Positions 17,219 to 26,927 of a DNA stretch of 64,000 nucleotides are shown here, piece by piece. The DNA lies in NCBI RefSeq assembly GCF_000525995.1, contig NZ_AODL01000002.1, forward strand, positions 62,001-126,000, in the 5' to 3' direction. Origin of the DNA: Paenilisteria riparia FSL S10-1204 (lineage in GTDB: Bacteria > Bacillota > Bacilli > Lactobacillales > Listeriaceae). Below the pieces are notes generated by a model, which was given only the letters and a program-made list of their open reading frames with translations, made no database searches and was not told the origin of the DNA. Position 1 is the first letter of the stretch, and every line of letters starts with the position of its first letter. The position numbers and the translations under genes were made by a program.

Positions 17219-18568
17219 TTAATTGAAAAATTCATTATATAATGCGCGTACGGCTTTCTTTTCTGATTCTTCTTTTACACCGAACATGATGCTGACTTCG
17301 GAGGAGCCTTGATTGATCATTTCGATGTTTATTTTTGCGTCGGAAAGAGCTTTGGCTGCACGAGCGGTGATGCCTACATTGTGTTTCATGGCTTCACCAA
17401 CTACCATGACGAGTGCGATTTTGTGTTCAATGACGACTTCATCAGATGATAGCTCATTTTTTAGACAATCTAAAAGGGTATCTTCGGTATGGCAATCCAT
17501 TTGGTTTTCTCGAAGAATAATCGTTAAATCATCAATTCCAGATGGCATGTGCTCATACGTCAAACCGGCACCTTCTAATATTTCTAACACGCGACGACCA
17601 AAACCGATTTCTCGGTTCATCAAGTATTTCGTAATGTAAATGCTGCAGAAACCACCATCACTCGCAATTCCTACAACTGGCCCGTTCGTTGCTTCACGCC
17701 GGTGAATCACGCGTGTTCCTGGTAATTCTGGACGATTTGTATTTTTAATTTGTACAGGGATGCCTGCTTGGAAGGCTGGAACAAGTGCTTCGTCGTGAAA
17801 AACAGAGAAGCCAGCATAGGATAACTCCCGCATTTCGCGATAGGTCAGTTCAATAATTTCCTTTGGCTTATGTACGATAGCGGGGTTGACCGCATACACT
17901 GCATCGACATCTGTAAAATTCTCATAGACCTCGGCCTTGACGCCATTAGCAACGATAGCTCCTGTAATATCTGAGCCACTGCGCGAAAAAGTACTGATTT
18001 CCCCATCTTTCGTATAGCCAAAAAAGCCAGGAAAAACAACGATTCCATCACGATCTTGCAGACGATATAAGTTCTCATAACTTTCAGGCAAAACTTGTGC
18101 ACTTCCAGGCTCATCGGTTACAAATAGCCCAGCATCTTGCGGGTTTACATAGTGCGCTTCCGTTCCTTGACTGCGAAAAAAAGCAGCAATTAGTTTGGCG
18201 TTATTGTCTTCACCACTTGCTTTAATACGATCCATGTAGCGATCTGGATTTGTTTTATCCGAGCTAATAAGTTCTTTGAAATCTCGTTCAATTCGTTCCA
18301 TCACTTCATGACCAAGCCCGAGTTCATCGGCAATCGACGCGTAACGAGTCAAGACGGCTTGCTCTAATTCTGTCGCTGTTTCGCCTAATAGATGCTTCGC
18401 GCCACAGTCAATTAATAAATCCGTTACCTTTACATCTTCTGCAAAACGTTTCCCAGGAGCTGATACAACAACGAACTTTCGCTTCGGATCATCTACCACG
18501 ATTTTGTATACTTTTTTGAGTTGCGTAGCCGAGGCCAGCGAACTTCCGCCGAATTTAATAACTTTCAT
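17219..18568 (-). CDS. Aspartate kinase (type III, ThrD/YclM-like)
   Basis: Phosphorylates aspartate, the first step towards lysine, diaminopimelate, threonine and methionine. 449 residues: kinase domain beginning KFGGSSLA, the ATP/aspartate-binding stretch FSRSGSDITGAIVANG, and two ACT domains at the C-terminus (from about residue 305, GIASDGGFCSIYI and VVGEAMKHNVGITARAAKAL). The length and the lack of an internal second start match B. subtilis aspartokinase III rather than DapG or LysC. AGGAGTGTG precedes the ATG. The gap upstream is only 140 bases and shows no lysine riboswitch. It supplies the pathway that uses dapH/dapL/patA further on in this window. Confidence 0.9.
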   Translation of the reverse strand: MKVIKFGGSSLASATQLKKVYKIVVDDPKRKFVVVSAPGKRFAEDVKVTDLLIDCGAKHLLGETATELEQAVLTRYASIADELGLGHEVMERIERDFKELISSDKTNPDRYMDRIKASGEDNNAKLIAAFFRSQGTEAHYVNPQDAGLFVTDEPGSAQVLPESYENLYRLQDRDGIVVFPGFFGYTKDGEISTFSRSGSDITGAIVANGVKAEVYENFTDVDAVYAVNPAIVHKPKEIIELTYREMRELSYAGFSVFHDEALVPAFQAGIPVQIKNTNRPELPGTRVIHRREATNGPVVGIASDGGFCSIYITKYLMNREIGFGRRVLEILEGAGLTYEHMPSGIDDLTIILRENQMDCHTEDTLLDCLKNELSSDEVVIEHKIALVMVVGEAMKHNVGITARAAKALSDAKINIEMINQGSSEVSIMFGVKEESEKKAVRALYNEFFN

Positions 18569-18666
18569 ATCTCACACTCCTGTTAGGTTTTATTTTATAT
18601 CTATCCATTATGAACTTTTTTGCAAGAAAAGACAATATGTATTTAGAATAATTGCAATAACCAGAA

Positions 18667-18703
18667 TGAAGCATGAGATTCAAATTTAGATTCTCATGCT
18701 TCA
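18667..18703. terminator. Hairpin after fbp
   Basis: Perfect 12-base arms TGAAGCATGAGA and TCTCATGCTTCA around a 13-base loop, 8 bases beyond the fbp stop. The T run after it is poor, so this is a weak terminator or an mRNA-end stabiliser. Confidence 0.6.
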
Positions 18704-18710
18704 ACTTGAT

Positions 18711-20671
18711 TTAATGTTGCTCTTTAATTAGACCTTGACGGTAGGCACTTAGCAGGCACTTTAGTTCGTCTACTTGTTGCAAAAGTTCTTTTCCGATGTC
18801 TGTGTTGCGAACTAATTTGCGTTCTGTTTCGGTTTCGATGACTTGTCGTGTGGATAAAATATCGGTCTCTTGGGTGATGGCGTCTTCGGTGGATGTGAAC
18901 GGCTGATGCGATACGAGTTGTAAGCCGAATGAGTTATAGAGAAGCGTATAGCCTGCTAGTCCTGTTGTTTTTTGATAGGCTGGAGAGAAACCACCATCGA
19001 TTACGAGCATTTTGCCGTTTTGCTTTGATTGGGCTTTCACCTTTTCCTTCTTTGACGGGTGTGTGGCCATTGATGATGTGACCGCTACTGTCTAAATCAA
19101 ATTCCGCTAAAATTTTCTGGCAAGTTTCTTCTTCGTTTCGCAGCCGGTAATAGGCGTTTTTTTGCTCAACATGAGTTTCTTTGTCTGCTACAAAATAACG
19201 CTCGAATGTGGTCATTTCGCTTTTTCCAAATAAGGATGAGGCAGCTCCTGTCCATAAATACCAAACGATATCTAGGGCGTATTTCTTTTCTGGGGTACCA
19301 CTTGGCCGGAAGTAGCCTTCGCGTGCGATTTGCTCGAATTGGTTTAACAAGGCGCGCCCAGCATATTTTTCCCCCTTTTAATGTCATTTCCATAAAACTG
19401 CCATCTTCATTTAGTGGAATACAGCCGTGGTATAGCAAATTGTTGTTGTAAGTGAGTACCATACTTCCTTTTGCATATAAGAAGGAAACATGACGTTGCA
19501 ACTTCTCGCAATTTTTGAAAGAGGCGGTGAGTTTGTCAATGAGTTCTTTTTCATCGGTGGTTAGTTTGTAAGGGTTCGCGGGATTGATGGTTGGGAAATG
19601 GGCATCCTTTAGCGGATAGGTTTTTCCTTTAATTGTTACGGTGCCATCTTTGTAGTCAATCATATCGAGTAAAAGTCGGTGTTCCATCTCGAACTCGGGG
19701 TGGCGCGCGATAATTTCTCCTTCGAGTTTGAACTGGATGACTGCAATCGCCTTATGCATCCTCGCAATTTGGTTAATCTCGGTCGTGCTTTGTGGGGCTT
19801 GTTCATACTGTTGTGGCAAAAAGGCAGTACAAGGATCTTCACCATAATGTGCTTCGGCAAACAAGGCTAATGGCCGAATCGAAATGCCATAACTATCTTC
19901 AATGATATCTAAATTCAAATACCTGCTGGAAATGCGGAGAACATTAGCAAGGCAAACACGTGAGCCACTTGCAGCACCCATCCAAAGCATATCGTGGTTG
20001 CCCCATTGGAAATCAAGGGAATGATAGGTCATCAATGTGTCCATAATTTTGTCCGGATAAGGGCCACGGTCATAAACATCGCCAACGATATGTAAATGAT
20101 CGACCACAAGGCGCTGAATAAGTCGTGCAAGCGCACCAATAAATTCGGATGCGCGATCTAACGCAATGATACTTGTAATGATTTCCTGATAGTAGAGTGA
20201 TTTATCCATCAAATGATGATTTTCATGCAGCAATTCTTGCAAAATATATTCAAAATCAGCAGGCATTGCTTTGCGCACTTTCGAACGAGTGTACTTAGAA
20301 GAGACGTGAACCGCCAGCTCAATCAACTGAAAAAGTGTATTTCGATACCAAAAATCCAGATTTTCTTCCGTTTCTAAGACGATATCCATTTTTTGTTCGG
20401 GATAATAAATCAAAGTTGCAAGCCCGTTGATTTCCGAATCGGATAGCCGGTCGCCAAATACATCATGAATTTTGCGCTTGACAACACCAGAGCCATTGCG
20501 AATTACTTGTTCAAATGCTTCGTATTCACCATGCAAGTCACTTAAAAAATGTTCGGTTCCTTTCGGTAAGTTTAAAATAGCCTCAAGATTAATAATTTCC
20601 GTGGCAGTGCTGGCGATAGTAGGATAATTACGGGATAATAAACGTAAATATTTGAATTGGTCTGTATGCAT
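18711..20671 (-). CDS. fbp: Fructose-1,6-bisphosphatase class III (two apparent frameshifts)
   Basis: Gluconeogenic enzyme hydrolysing fructose 1,6-bisphosphate. Joined, the three frame pieces give 652 residues, the expected length of the class III enzyme. The metallophosphoesterase motifs are intact in the first piece: [24 protein letters not shown] and QWGNHDMLW. The frame breaks at a run of five C on the plus strand (19371-19375; four would restore [20 protein letters not shown]) and again at four T (19018-19021; three would restore [14 protein letters not shown]). Both breaks are one extra base in a homopolymer with fully conserved protein on either side, so sequencing error is likelier than loss of the gene. 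AAGGAGG precedes the ATG. Confidence 0.9.
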
Positions 20672-20844
20672 AAATAAAAATCCTCCTTTTATAAAGCCGA
20701 ATTCTTTTAATTGGTATGGTTCATTATAAAGAAATAGGCACGAATTCGCAAGGCAGATGATTCGAATTTTGAAAAAGGGTTATGTACTATAAGGGAGGTA
20801 GCTAAAACTTGGAAACAGTCAAAGTAGAGAGGATGCGATAAATC

Positions 20845-21573
20845 ATGTCAGCTATTATTGGGATTTCTGGAACGCTTCGTAGTATGGAGTTTCCACAAAA
20901 TATTTTCGAACCACGGGCAACTGTGAATGATACGTATGTCAAGGCGATTGCTAAGGCTGGTGGAGCACCGCTGATTTTGCCAGTAACAACGACGACGTAT
21001 GCTGAGGAGATTGTAAGTCGTATTGACGGATTGGTGTTGACGGGGGGCGATGATATTTCGCCGTTTTTATATGGTGAGGAGCCACTGGCGCAACTTAGCT
21101 CGACGTTGCCAGAACGTGATCTTTACGAGATGGCATTGGTAAAAGCGACTTTGGCACAAAATAAACCTGTACTTGCGATTTGCCGTGGGGTACAATTAAT
21201 GAATGTGGCGTTTGGCGGGACGCTATATCAAGATATTAGTTATGCGCCAAATATTGAACGCCAGCATTTGCAACGCACAGATCCTGTTTTTCCGATTCAT
21301 TCGATTACGACAAAACTAGATTCTGAATTGCATGCGATTTTTGGCGAGAAAGCAATGGTGAACTCATTGCATCATCAAGTCATTCGGGACGTGGCTGACG
21401 GATTTCATGCTACCGCTTGGGCATCAGACGGTGTGATTGAAGGCATGGAGCGAGAAGGCGATTTATTCGTTGTCGGTGTGCAATGGCATCCTGAAATAAT
21501 GGTAAAACAAGACGACAAAATGTGCCCGTTATTTGAAACGTTCGTTCAAAAGGTTGCTAAAAATAATAAATAA
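20845..21573 (+). CDS. Gamma-glutamyl-gamma-aminobutyrate hydrolase family protein (peptidase C26)
   Basis: Class I glutamine-amidotransferase-like hydrolase that cleaves gamma-glutamyl bonds. 242 residues, usual for the PuuD-like group. Catalytic triad visible: nucleophile Cys in AICRGVQLMN, His and Glu in GVQWHPEI, with the oxyanion region LTGGDDISP. It probably acts on gamma-glutamyl amines or peptides; the specific substrate cannot be told. It is a single gene: divergent from fbp and closed by a strong terminator. The ribosome binding site is weak (GAGGATGCG about 13 bases upstream). Confidence 0.87.
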   Translation: MSAIIGISGTLRSMEFPQNIFEPRATVNDTYVKAIAKAGGAPLILPVTTTTYAEEIVSRIDGLVLTGGDDISPFLYGEEPLAQLSSTLPERDLYEMALVKATLAQNKPVLAICRGVQLMNVAFGGTLYQDISYAPNIERQHLQRTDPVFPIHSITTKLDSELHAIFGEKAMVNSLHHQVIRDVADGFHATAWASDGVIEGMEREGDLFVVGVQWHPEIMVKQDDKMCPLFETFVQKVAKNNK

Positions 21574-21575
21574 GA

Positions 21576-21627
21576 CAAAAGCTGTACGTGTATCGTGAAA
21601 TAAAAGTGATACATGATACAGCTTTTG
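21576..21627 (+). terminator. Terminator after the C26 peptidase gene
   Basis: Arms CAAAAGCTGTA and TACAGCTTTTG, extended inward by GTATC/GATAC. Confidence 0.85.
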
Positions 21628-21700
21628 GTGTAGCTACTTTAAAACATGAAATTCAGCCTAGAATCTGGTACAATAAAGAGCACCTGAAAGGAGATGCAAC

Positions 21701-22117
21701 GTGAAGTTTATTAAGAAATGGTCGGATAGGACACCGAAAATACTGCAAGCTGCATTGAACGTAGCGCTTATTCTTGTTGCAATTACATTGGTGATCTCTA
21801 TGTTTAAAGAAACGTGGGAGATTTTTCATAGTGTGTTTTATGACACCACGGAAAACTTTTATCAAGTAACAGAAGAAATTCTCGTTTTCTTTCTTTATTT
21901 TGAATTTTTGGCGCTTATTATTAAATACTTTGAGAAGGGATATCATTTTCCGCTTCGGTATTTTATTTATATTGGAATTACGGCGATTGTACGCTATATC
22001 ATTATTGATCATAAGAGTGCGATGACGACGTTGCTTTTATCAGGAGCAATTCTGGTGCTACTCTTGTCATTGCTTGTTGCTAATACGAAAACGGTGAGAC
22101 GCGATTTGAATGAGTGA
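21701..22117 (+). CDS. PsiE-like phosphate-starvation-inducible membrane protein
   Basis: 138 residues with four membrane helices (about 16-36, 58-78, 86-104, 111-128), matching the PsiE family in size and pattern (WEIFHSVFYDTTENFYQ, then FLYFEFLALIIKYFEKGYHFPLRYFIYIG in two parts around residues 65-93). The role is unknown in Firmicutes; the name comes from phosphate-starvation induction in E. coli. The GTG start is set by GAAAGGAGA at 8 bases distance. It is transcribed from the gap after the C26 gene. Confidence 0.75.
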   Translation: MKFIKKWSDRTPKILQAALNVALILVAITLVISMFKETWEIFHSVFYDTTENFYQVTEEILVFFLYFEFLALIIKYFEKGYHFPLRYFIYIGITAIVRYIIIDHKSAMTTLLLSGAILVLLLSLLVANTKTVRRDLNE

Positions 22118-22167
22118 GACTAGCTATTAAAAGCCAGCAGTAATTGAAATGCTCAGAGTAATCTCGG

Positions 22168-22284
22168 GAGAAATACAAAGACCACTTCGTAGGTTTCAAC
22201 CCAGTGCCCGTAGAAAAAGTTGCCAAAGCATTTGCGAAAAATGTATCTGGCAGTCAAACTGGTCAGAATTATGAAGTATATTAG
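22168..22284 (+). pseudogene. 3' remnant of a short-chain dehydrogenase-like gene
   Basis: A 38-residue open stretch, preceded in frame by a stop and without a start codon or ribosome binding site, reads like the C-terminus of an SDR oxidoreductase (HFVGFNPVPVEKVAKAF, ending QTGQNYEVY). The rest of the gene is not in the window. The stop overlaps the ribosome binding site of the OsmC gene, so the two were probably once neighbours in an operon. The family call rests on memory of SDR C-termini only. Confidence 0.5.
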
Positions 22285-22297
22285 GAGGAATAAGTAA

Positions 22298-22675
22298 ATG
22301 GATTTAGTTAGAGGTACAAATGGTTTTGAAGTGATTCACGAAAATGGTAATTGGCAACTAAATCGCGAAACAGGCTTTTCACCAACACAAGCAACGGTCG
22401 CGGCAGTCGCAGCATGTAGCGGTTATGTTTATGACACAATTTTGGAGAAGAAGCGAGTTGCCTATACAATTGAAGGGATAAACGTGACATTCGAACAAGA
22501 TCAAGAAACAGTCATCCATGTTCTAAAAAAAATTGAGGTAACATTTACTTTGAAAATTGCACAAGAAGACCGTGATAAGGCAGAGAAGGCACTGCATCTC
22601 GTGAAGAAATCATGTCCAGTAGCGATGTCTCTTGATCCGAAAATCGAGATCATCGAGAAAGTTGTGTTTTCTTAA
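22298..22675 (+). CDS. OsmC-family protein
   Basis: 125 residues. OsmC-type proteins reduce organic hydroperoxides with two cysteines. Both are present in the usual contexts: VAACSGYVYDTIL (about residue 46) and KKSCPVAMSL (about residue 108). It belongs to the short YhfA/Ohr-like branch. AGGAGGAATAAGTA precedes the ATG. No obvious partner gene; it follows the remnant of a dehydrogenase gene. Confidence 0.83.
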   Translation: MDLVRGTNGFEVIHENGNWQLNRETGFSPTQATVAAVAACSGYVYDTILEKKRVAYTIEGINVTFEQDQETVIHVLKKIEVTFTLKIAQEDRDKAEKALHLVKKSCPVAMSLDPKIEIIEKVVFS

Positions 22676-22823
22676 ATAAAGGCGTAAGGATGATAAAAAA
22701 TCAAACCACAGGCCTAGGCAATTTATGACGCATTGGTGCATAATGAAGTATAGTTATGAACGAGCGGTAAAAAATCAAAAAGAAAATTAATTCTTTTCAC
22801 TATATTTTTGTTATAATAAAGGT

Positions 22824-23038
22824 GAATGAATTTTTGCTAAGATAAAAAGCTTTAGCACAGCCTATAGAAAAAACATATATAAGCAAAAGCCTGTCCGTGC
22901 TTCCAAACCCCAGCGTGTCGACCAATGCCTAGCTTCTAGGCAAAAGCGAGTACCGAAGCGGAGCGTACTAGCGTACGTGAGCATCGGAACGGAGCTTTTT
23001 AACGACGAAAATGGATGCTTGTCGACACGCTGATTTTT
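22824..23038 (+). ncRNA. Candidate structured small RNA with its own promoter and terminator
   Basis: A -10 box TATAAT (22812-22817) is followed by about 215 bases without a reading frame. The body has a perfect 12-base outer stem, CAGCGTGTCGAC (22911-22922) with GTCGACACGCTG (23021-23032), then ATTTTTAG, a terminator-like end on the plus strand. Inside sit a 7-base hairpin TGCCTAG-CTT-CTAGGCA and a longer arm around GCGTACTAGCGTACGT flanked by CCGAAGC and GCATCGG. Together these form a three-way junction. A small hairpin (22836-22856) lies near the 5' end. The right end overlaps the stop of the CAAX protease gene. No known RNA family is assigned. Confidence 0.5.
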
Positions 23039-23648
23039 AGTAGATTGGTAAAAGTAGTAGTAATAGTAGATTAAACGTCCAGTGGGAGACAATGACGAGC
23101 GATAAACTTGGTCGTTTCAAGTAGATAAAGCCCCAGTATATGGAGGCAAGTGTTGCTGCGAGTGCGATAATAAAGTTACCACTAAATAACATGAAAGCTC
23201 CATTTAGAACCGCCATAATCACAACGGCTACCCAAGGAACTAAATCATTTTCTAATCGTTTTAAAACAAAACCGCGCCAGAAAATCTCTTCTCCTGGAAT
23301 AATAGCCACCACGAGTAGAAGCCAAATATACCAGACATCTGGTTCGTATTTCGCATAGCCTTTCGCGACAAGCGCGTCCAGATTTCCCGGAATAAATTTC
23401 AAAATAAGTGCACCTATGTAAAACAAGATATACAAAATAATGCCACTAAAAATACCTGGAATAATATTTCTAAAGAAAGAAAAATGCTTTTTTAATTCAT
23501 CGTTTAAAATAACCCAACTAATAAGAAATAACATGGATGCGCCATATAAGTACCAAAAGACGGCTTTGTACTCAAATGTCACATACATCAACCCGGCTGC
23601 TAGTATAAGTCCTAAAAACAGGCGGTAATCAATCTTGCTGCTTTTCAA
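23037..23648 (-). CDS. CPBP (CAAX/Abi) family intramembrane protease
   Basis: 203 residues with about six membrane helices. The family motif 1 is clear: PGEEIFWRGFVLKRLE (EE..xR) near residue 118, with later conserved positions in NGAFMLFSGN and VSHWTFNLLLLL (His). The family includes CAAX-type proteases and Abi bacteriocin-immunity proteins. There is no bacteriocin gene nearby, so a specific role cannot be given. Single gene on the minus strand. Confidence 0.85.
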   Translation of the reverse strand: MKSSKIDYRLFLGLILAAGLMYVTFEYKAVFWYLYGASMLFLISWVILNDELKKHFSFFRNIIPGIFSGIILYILFYIGALILKFIPGNLDALVAKGYAKYEPDVWYIWLLLVVAIIPGEEIFWRGFVLKRLENDLVPWVAVVIMAVLNGAFMLFSGNFIIALAATLASIYWGFIYLKRPSLSLVIVSHWTFNLLLLLLLPIY

Positions 23649-23806
23649 TATTTACACCTCTTTACTCCATTACCATCTATAAATACTTTAATGTAATTAA
23701 GAAGATTTAGCAACAAAGAACTCTACTTTTTCGGAAGATAGGACGGTAATTGATTGTAGTTTTAGGAAAATCCTTTATAATTAGAGGATAGGAGTTGAGT
23801 TATGGC

Positions 23807-24607
23807 ATGGTAGAAAAGCGATTTCGATTTTTTGTTTGGCTTTATATGGCCTTGTTTTTTATAGCCGTGGTTTTTATTGTGTTGGATATTTTGCCAGCAC
23901 GGTTGACGGTGATTCACGCTTTATTCTTTATTGTATCGGGCGTTTTTGCTGTGGTGTTTCTAATTTTGCAGTACGGAATAGGGCTTGGCTCGGCGATTAC
24001 AATTTTGATATTTGTGGTTAGTACGAGTATTGAATGGATGCAGACGAGTTTGACGAATAGTGGTCCAGGTGGTGGCTCGGTGACAACAAATTTCGGTTTA
24101 GTTATAAATGGCATACCGGTGGCGTTTGGCTTTATATGGCTGGTTCTTATTGTTGCAACGCATGTTGTTGCCCGCGAAATTACATTGAAAATCAAAATTG
24201 ACTGGATTCGCGGCGGAATTTATGCTGTTATTGCAGCTACGATGGTGATGGTTTTTGAAATGTTAATTGAACCAGTTGCGATGCAGGTGAAGCAATTGGC
24301 GACGGAAAGCCCAACATTGACGATTATTCAAATGACGGATGCGGCGAACTGGTGGTTACTTGGTTTGATTTTGCATCTGATGATTTATTTCATGTTGAGT
24401 CTGACAGATCAGTGGGGAAAATTGCATTATCCATCGCTAAAATCAGAACTTGTACTTGTTTACTGGATTGTATTGTCATTTTTTCTCGTGCTAGGGTACT
24501 TTATGGGTCTTGGCAATATTTTATTAATTACATTAGGCGGTAATGTTTTGTTTACAATCTGTTACTACTTAAGTTTAGGCCCTGACGAGAAGGAAATAAC
24601 TGTATGA
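23807..24607 (+). CDS. CruF-like carotenoid biosynthesis membrane protein
   Basis: 266 residues, seven or so membrane helices. It resembles the Caroten_synth family (CruF, carotenoid 1,2-hydratase and relatives), mainly from STSIEWMQTSLTNSGPGG and the repeated pattern GIPVAFGFIWLV. The next gene, on the opposite strand, encodes a phytoene-desaturase-like enzyme, which supports a carotenoid role. TTG 23795 is another possible start, with GAGG 7 bases before it; ATG 23807 has AGGAG 12 bases away. The reaction is inference. A strong terminator begins directly after the stop. Confidence 0.6.
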   Translation: MVEKRFRFFVWLYMALFFIAVVFIVLDILPARLTVIHALFFIVSGVFAVVFLILQYGIGLGSAITILIFVVSTSIEWMQTSLTNSGPGGGSVTTNFGLVINGIPVAFGFIWLVLIVATHVVAREITLKIKIDWIRGGIYAVIAATMVMVFEMLIEPVAMQVKQLATESPTLTIIQMTDAANWWLLGLILHLMIYFMLSLTDQWGKLHYPSLKSELVLVYWIVLSFFLVLGYFMGLGNILLITLGGNVLFTICYYLSLGPDEKEITV

Positions 24608-24647
24608 AAAAAAGCCGGCAATCTTTGATGAGATTTTCGGCTTTTTT
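24608..24647. terminator. Bidirectional terminator between the carotenoid genes
   Basis: AAAAAAGCCG and CGGCTTTTTT with an inner AATCT/AGATT stem; A and T runs on both sides. Confidence 0.9.
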
Positions 24648-24660
24648 GAGGCTTCAATAA

Positions 24661-26133
24661 CTATTTTTTAGTAAATTTTCGTACGGCGATATTGGCACTT
24701 TCTAGTATGAATGGGAGGCTGTTCGCTGGGTGTGTTGCGCCACCAACAATTTGCATGTTTTTGATAGTGGGTGTTTTGCTAGGACGAAATGGACCTAGTT
24801 GTGATAATTGGTGCGTTAGATTGAAGATTGCGCCTTTGTAAATGTGGTAGTCGTTTTCCCAGTCAGAAGGGTGATGACTTTCTCGGTCAGTATGTGGGAT
24901 TCTATATCAGGTATGTTTAATTTGCGTTCGATAGTGTCTAGTGTTTTTCGGCGCAGTGCTGATTTTTCTTTCTCCCAATCAATGCCACTTTCGTTATTTG
25001 GCATGGGGACGAGGATACGAATCGATGACATGTCTATTGGCGCCATTGTTTGGTCCACTGCTGTTGGATAGGAGATATGGATGGACAAGTCGTCAGGTAT
25101 ACGTTGTTGCTGCATAATTTCATCCATATGTGTGCGGAAATCGTCAGGAAATAGGACGGTGTGAACATTTAGTGGAAGTGTCGTATCCAAGCCAAGATAA
25201 ATGGCTAAGCCTGAACAAGAATATTTTTTATTGGCTAATTTTTGCTGGCTAATAGGGGCTTTAGATTCTGAGAAAAGATGGCTCATCGTATAGGCGTAGT
25301 CACCGTTCAGGAAAAAATAATCGCCCTCGACGGTATCGCCATTTGCTAATGTGATGGACGTTATTTCTTTGTGGCTTGTATGAATCTGCGTTACTTCATG
25401 ATTTAGATGGATTACACCACCTTTTTCTAGTACAATTTCACTCATAGCACGTGTTAACTGATTAATCCCGCCCATGATATGAAAAACACCAAAATAATGT
25501 TCTGCAAAAGGAATGACCGAAAAAGCGCCGGGCGTTTCCCAAGGTGACATGCCTAAAAACTTAGTCTCAAAAGAAAAAGCAAGGCGTAGCCGGCGATCTT
25601 CAAAATATTTGGAGAGTTCGTCAATGAGATGATTTCCTAATGTTAAGCTAGGCAAGGCGCGAATAGTTCGCATGCTAAATAATGACCAAAGCGATGTGAA
25701 CGGTTCTTGCCAGATGGGAAGTAAGTAGACCATTTTTTTTTGCGTTATCGTGCATAAAACGTTCATAGTTAGCTTCTTCACCAGGAAATAAGCGTGCAAT
25801 TTCGCGTTTTGTTTTTTCACTATCGTGTGAGGGATTAAAAACAATATCACCAATGTGCAAGCTATATAAAGGATCTATAGATATAAGGTTCACGTAGTCG
25901 CTAATATTACGACCGCAATCAGCAAATAGTGTCGTGATAACATTCGGCATGTTTAGAGCAGTGGGACCTAAATCAAAGGAGAACCCATCTTGTTTAAGAA
26001 GCGCAGTACGTCCACCTATACTGGCAGCCTTTTCATAAATATGTACATCATAGCCTTGTCCGGAAAGCTGCATTGCAACAGCAAGTCCTCCTGGCCCTGC
26101 ACCGATTACAATTACTTTTTGTTTCGTAGGCAT
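24661..26133 (-). CDS. Phytoene/diapophytoene desaturase-like FAD enzyme, CrtN type (two apparent frameshifts)
   Basis: Joined, it gives 490 residues, the length of CrtN/CrtI enzymes that introduce double bonds into C30 or C40 carotenoids. FAD-binding start VIVIGAGPGGLAVAMQLSGQ and the family motif EKAASIGGRT, later HIMGGINQLTRAM and, at the end, IVGGATHPANSLP. The frame breaks at a run of nine T on the plus strand (25733-25741; eight would restore NAKKMVYLLP) and at three G (24869-24871; four would restore ITPSDWENDYHIYKGA). The C-terminus restored by the second correction runs to a TAG at 24661. AAGGGG precedes the ATG. No synthase gene (crtM) is in the window, so the pathway is incomplete here. 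Confidence 0.78.
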
Positions 26134-26399
26134 CGTTGCTCATCCCCTTAAGTGAATCTGTAAGTCTGGGACATACCTCCGATAAACCGGCGACAAATGC
26201 TCGTATTCTAGGAACTTGGCGGACTTCCATTGCTCATATATTTAAGTAGGTTCCGTTTCTGGCTTCCACCAAATTCCTTGAATATAAACGCTTTCGCTCG
26301 ATCCGTGTGAAGCAAAATTTCAATCCTACCCGAAGTAAATGGATGAGCGATTTTGCTTTATCTCGAGTTTTGTATCAGTCTCACATGTTCGTTCTAGGT

Positions 26400-26594
26400 T
26401 TATTTCTCTTCATTAGCAGCGTGAATGACTTTATAATTCTTATGATTTACGACGGTTTTTTCTTCTAAAGCGAGGCTTTTGAAATTTTCCATTAGTGTTA
26501 GGTCTACGATAACAGAGTTTTCATTTATCTTTTCAACGACACCTGTAAGGCCATCTCTAAATTCGATAATATCTCCAACTTGTGCTTTTGCCAT
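26400..26594 (-). CDS. DUF2187 (YkvS-like) small protein
   Basis: 64 residues: MAKAQVGDIIEFRDGLTG, then VVEKINENSVIVDLTLMEN and a basic tail. This is the short KOW-like beta-barrel family DUF2187 (B. subtilis YkvS), function unknown. The frame is open further upstream, but ATG 26594 has AGGAG at 8 bases and starts at the family N-terminus. It lies just upstream of and divergent from ptsH, as I recall for Listeria monocytogenes (lmo1001/ptsH). Confidence 0.82.
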   Translation of the reverse strand: MAKAQVGDIIEFRDGLTGVVEKINENSVIVDLTLMENFKSLALEEKTVVNHKNYKVIHAANEEK

Positions 26595-26808
26595 GTTTAT
26601 CACTCCTAATTCATTAGAAACGTCAAATTCAAGTCTTTCTACTAACTGATAGAACTTTGAATCTATTCTGCCTGAAATACGGTGATAATGCAAATGAAAC
26701 CTCCTGTAAATATTCCTGAAAATGGTTGAAAATAGGAAGCGCTTTTGCTGTTTTTATGCCATTTTTAAATAAATTAGCTTTTTTCGATATAAAATTTGCA
26801 CCAAATAG

Positions 26809-26837
26809 TTGTGTCAGTCGCGAAAACATGGTAATCT
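26809..26837 (+). promoter_or_regulatory. Sigma-A promoter of ptsHI
   Basis: -35 TTGTGT (26809-26814), 17-base spacer, -10 TAATCT (26832-26837), about 90 bases before ptsH. Confidence 0.6.
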
Positions 26838-26927
26838 TTTTAATTGAGGGATAGTCTTTTTTTGCTGAATTTTTTTTTTAGTGAGGAAAGTCACAATAAA
26901 ATTTCTTATACGAAGGAGAATGTAATT

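Noticed and set aside
18569..18710. Lysine riboswitch in front of the aspartokinase gene
   Set aside because: The gap is only about 140 bases and contains a terminator of fbp instead; no lysine-riboswitch parts were seen.
26134..26399. Short minus-strand coding-like stretch upstream of crtN (reads QGIWWKPETEPT before a stop)
   Set aside because: It is preceded by a stop and too short to assign; it may be a gene end relic, but I cannot support it.
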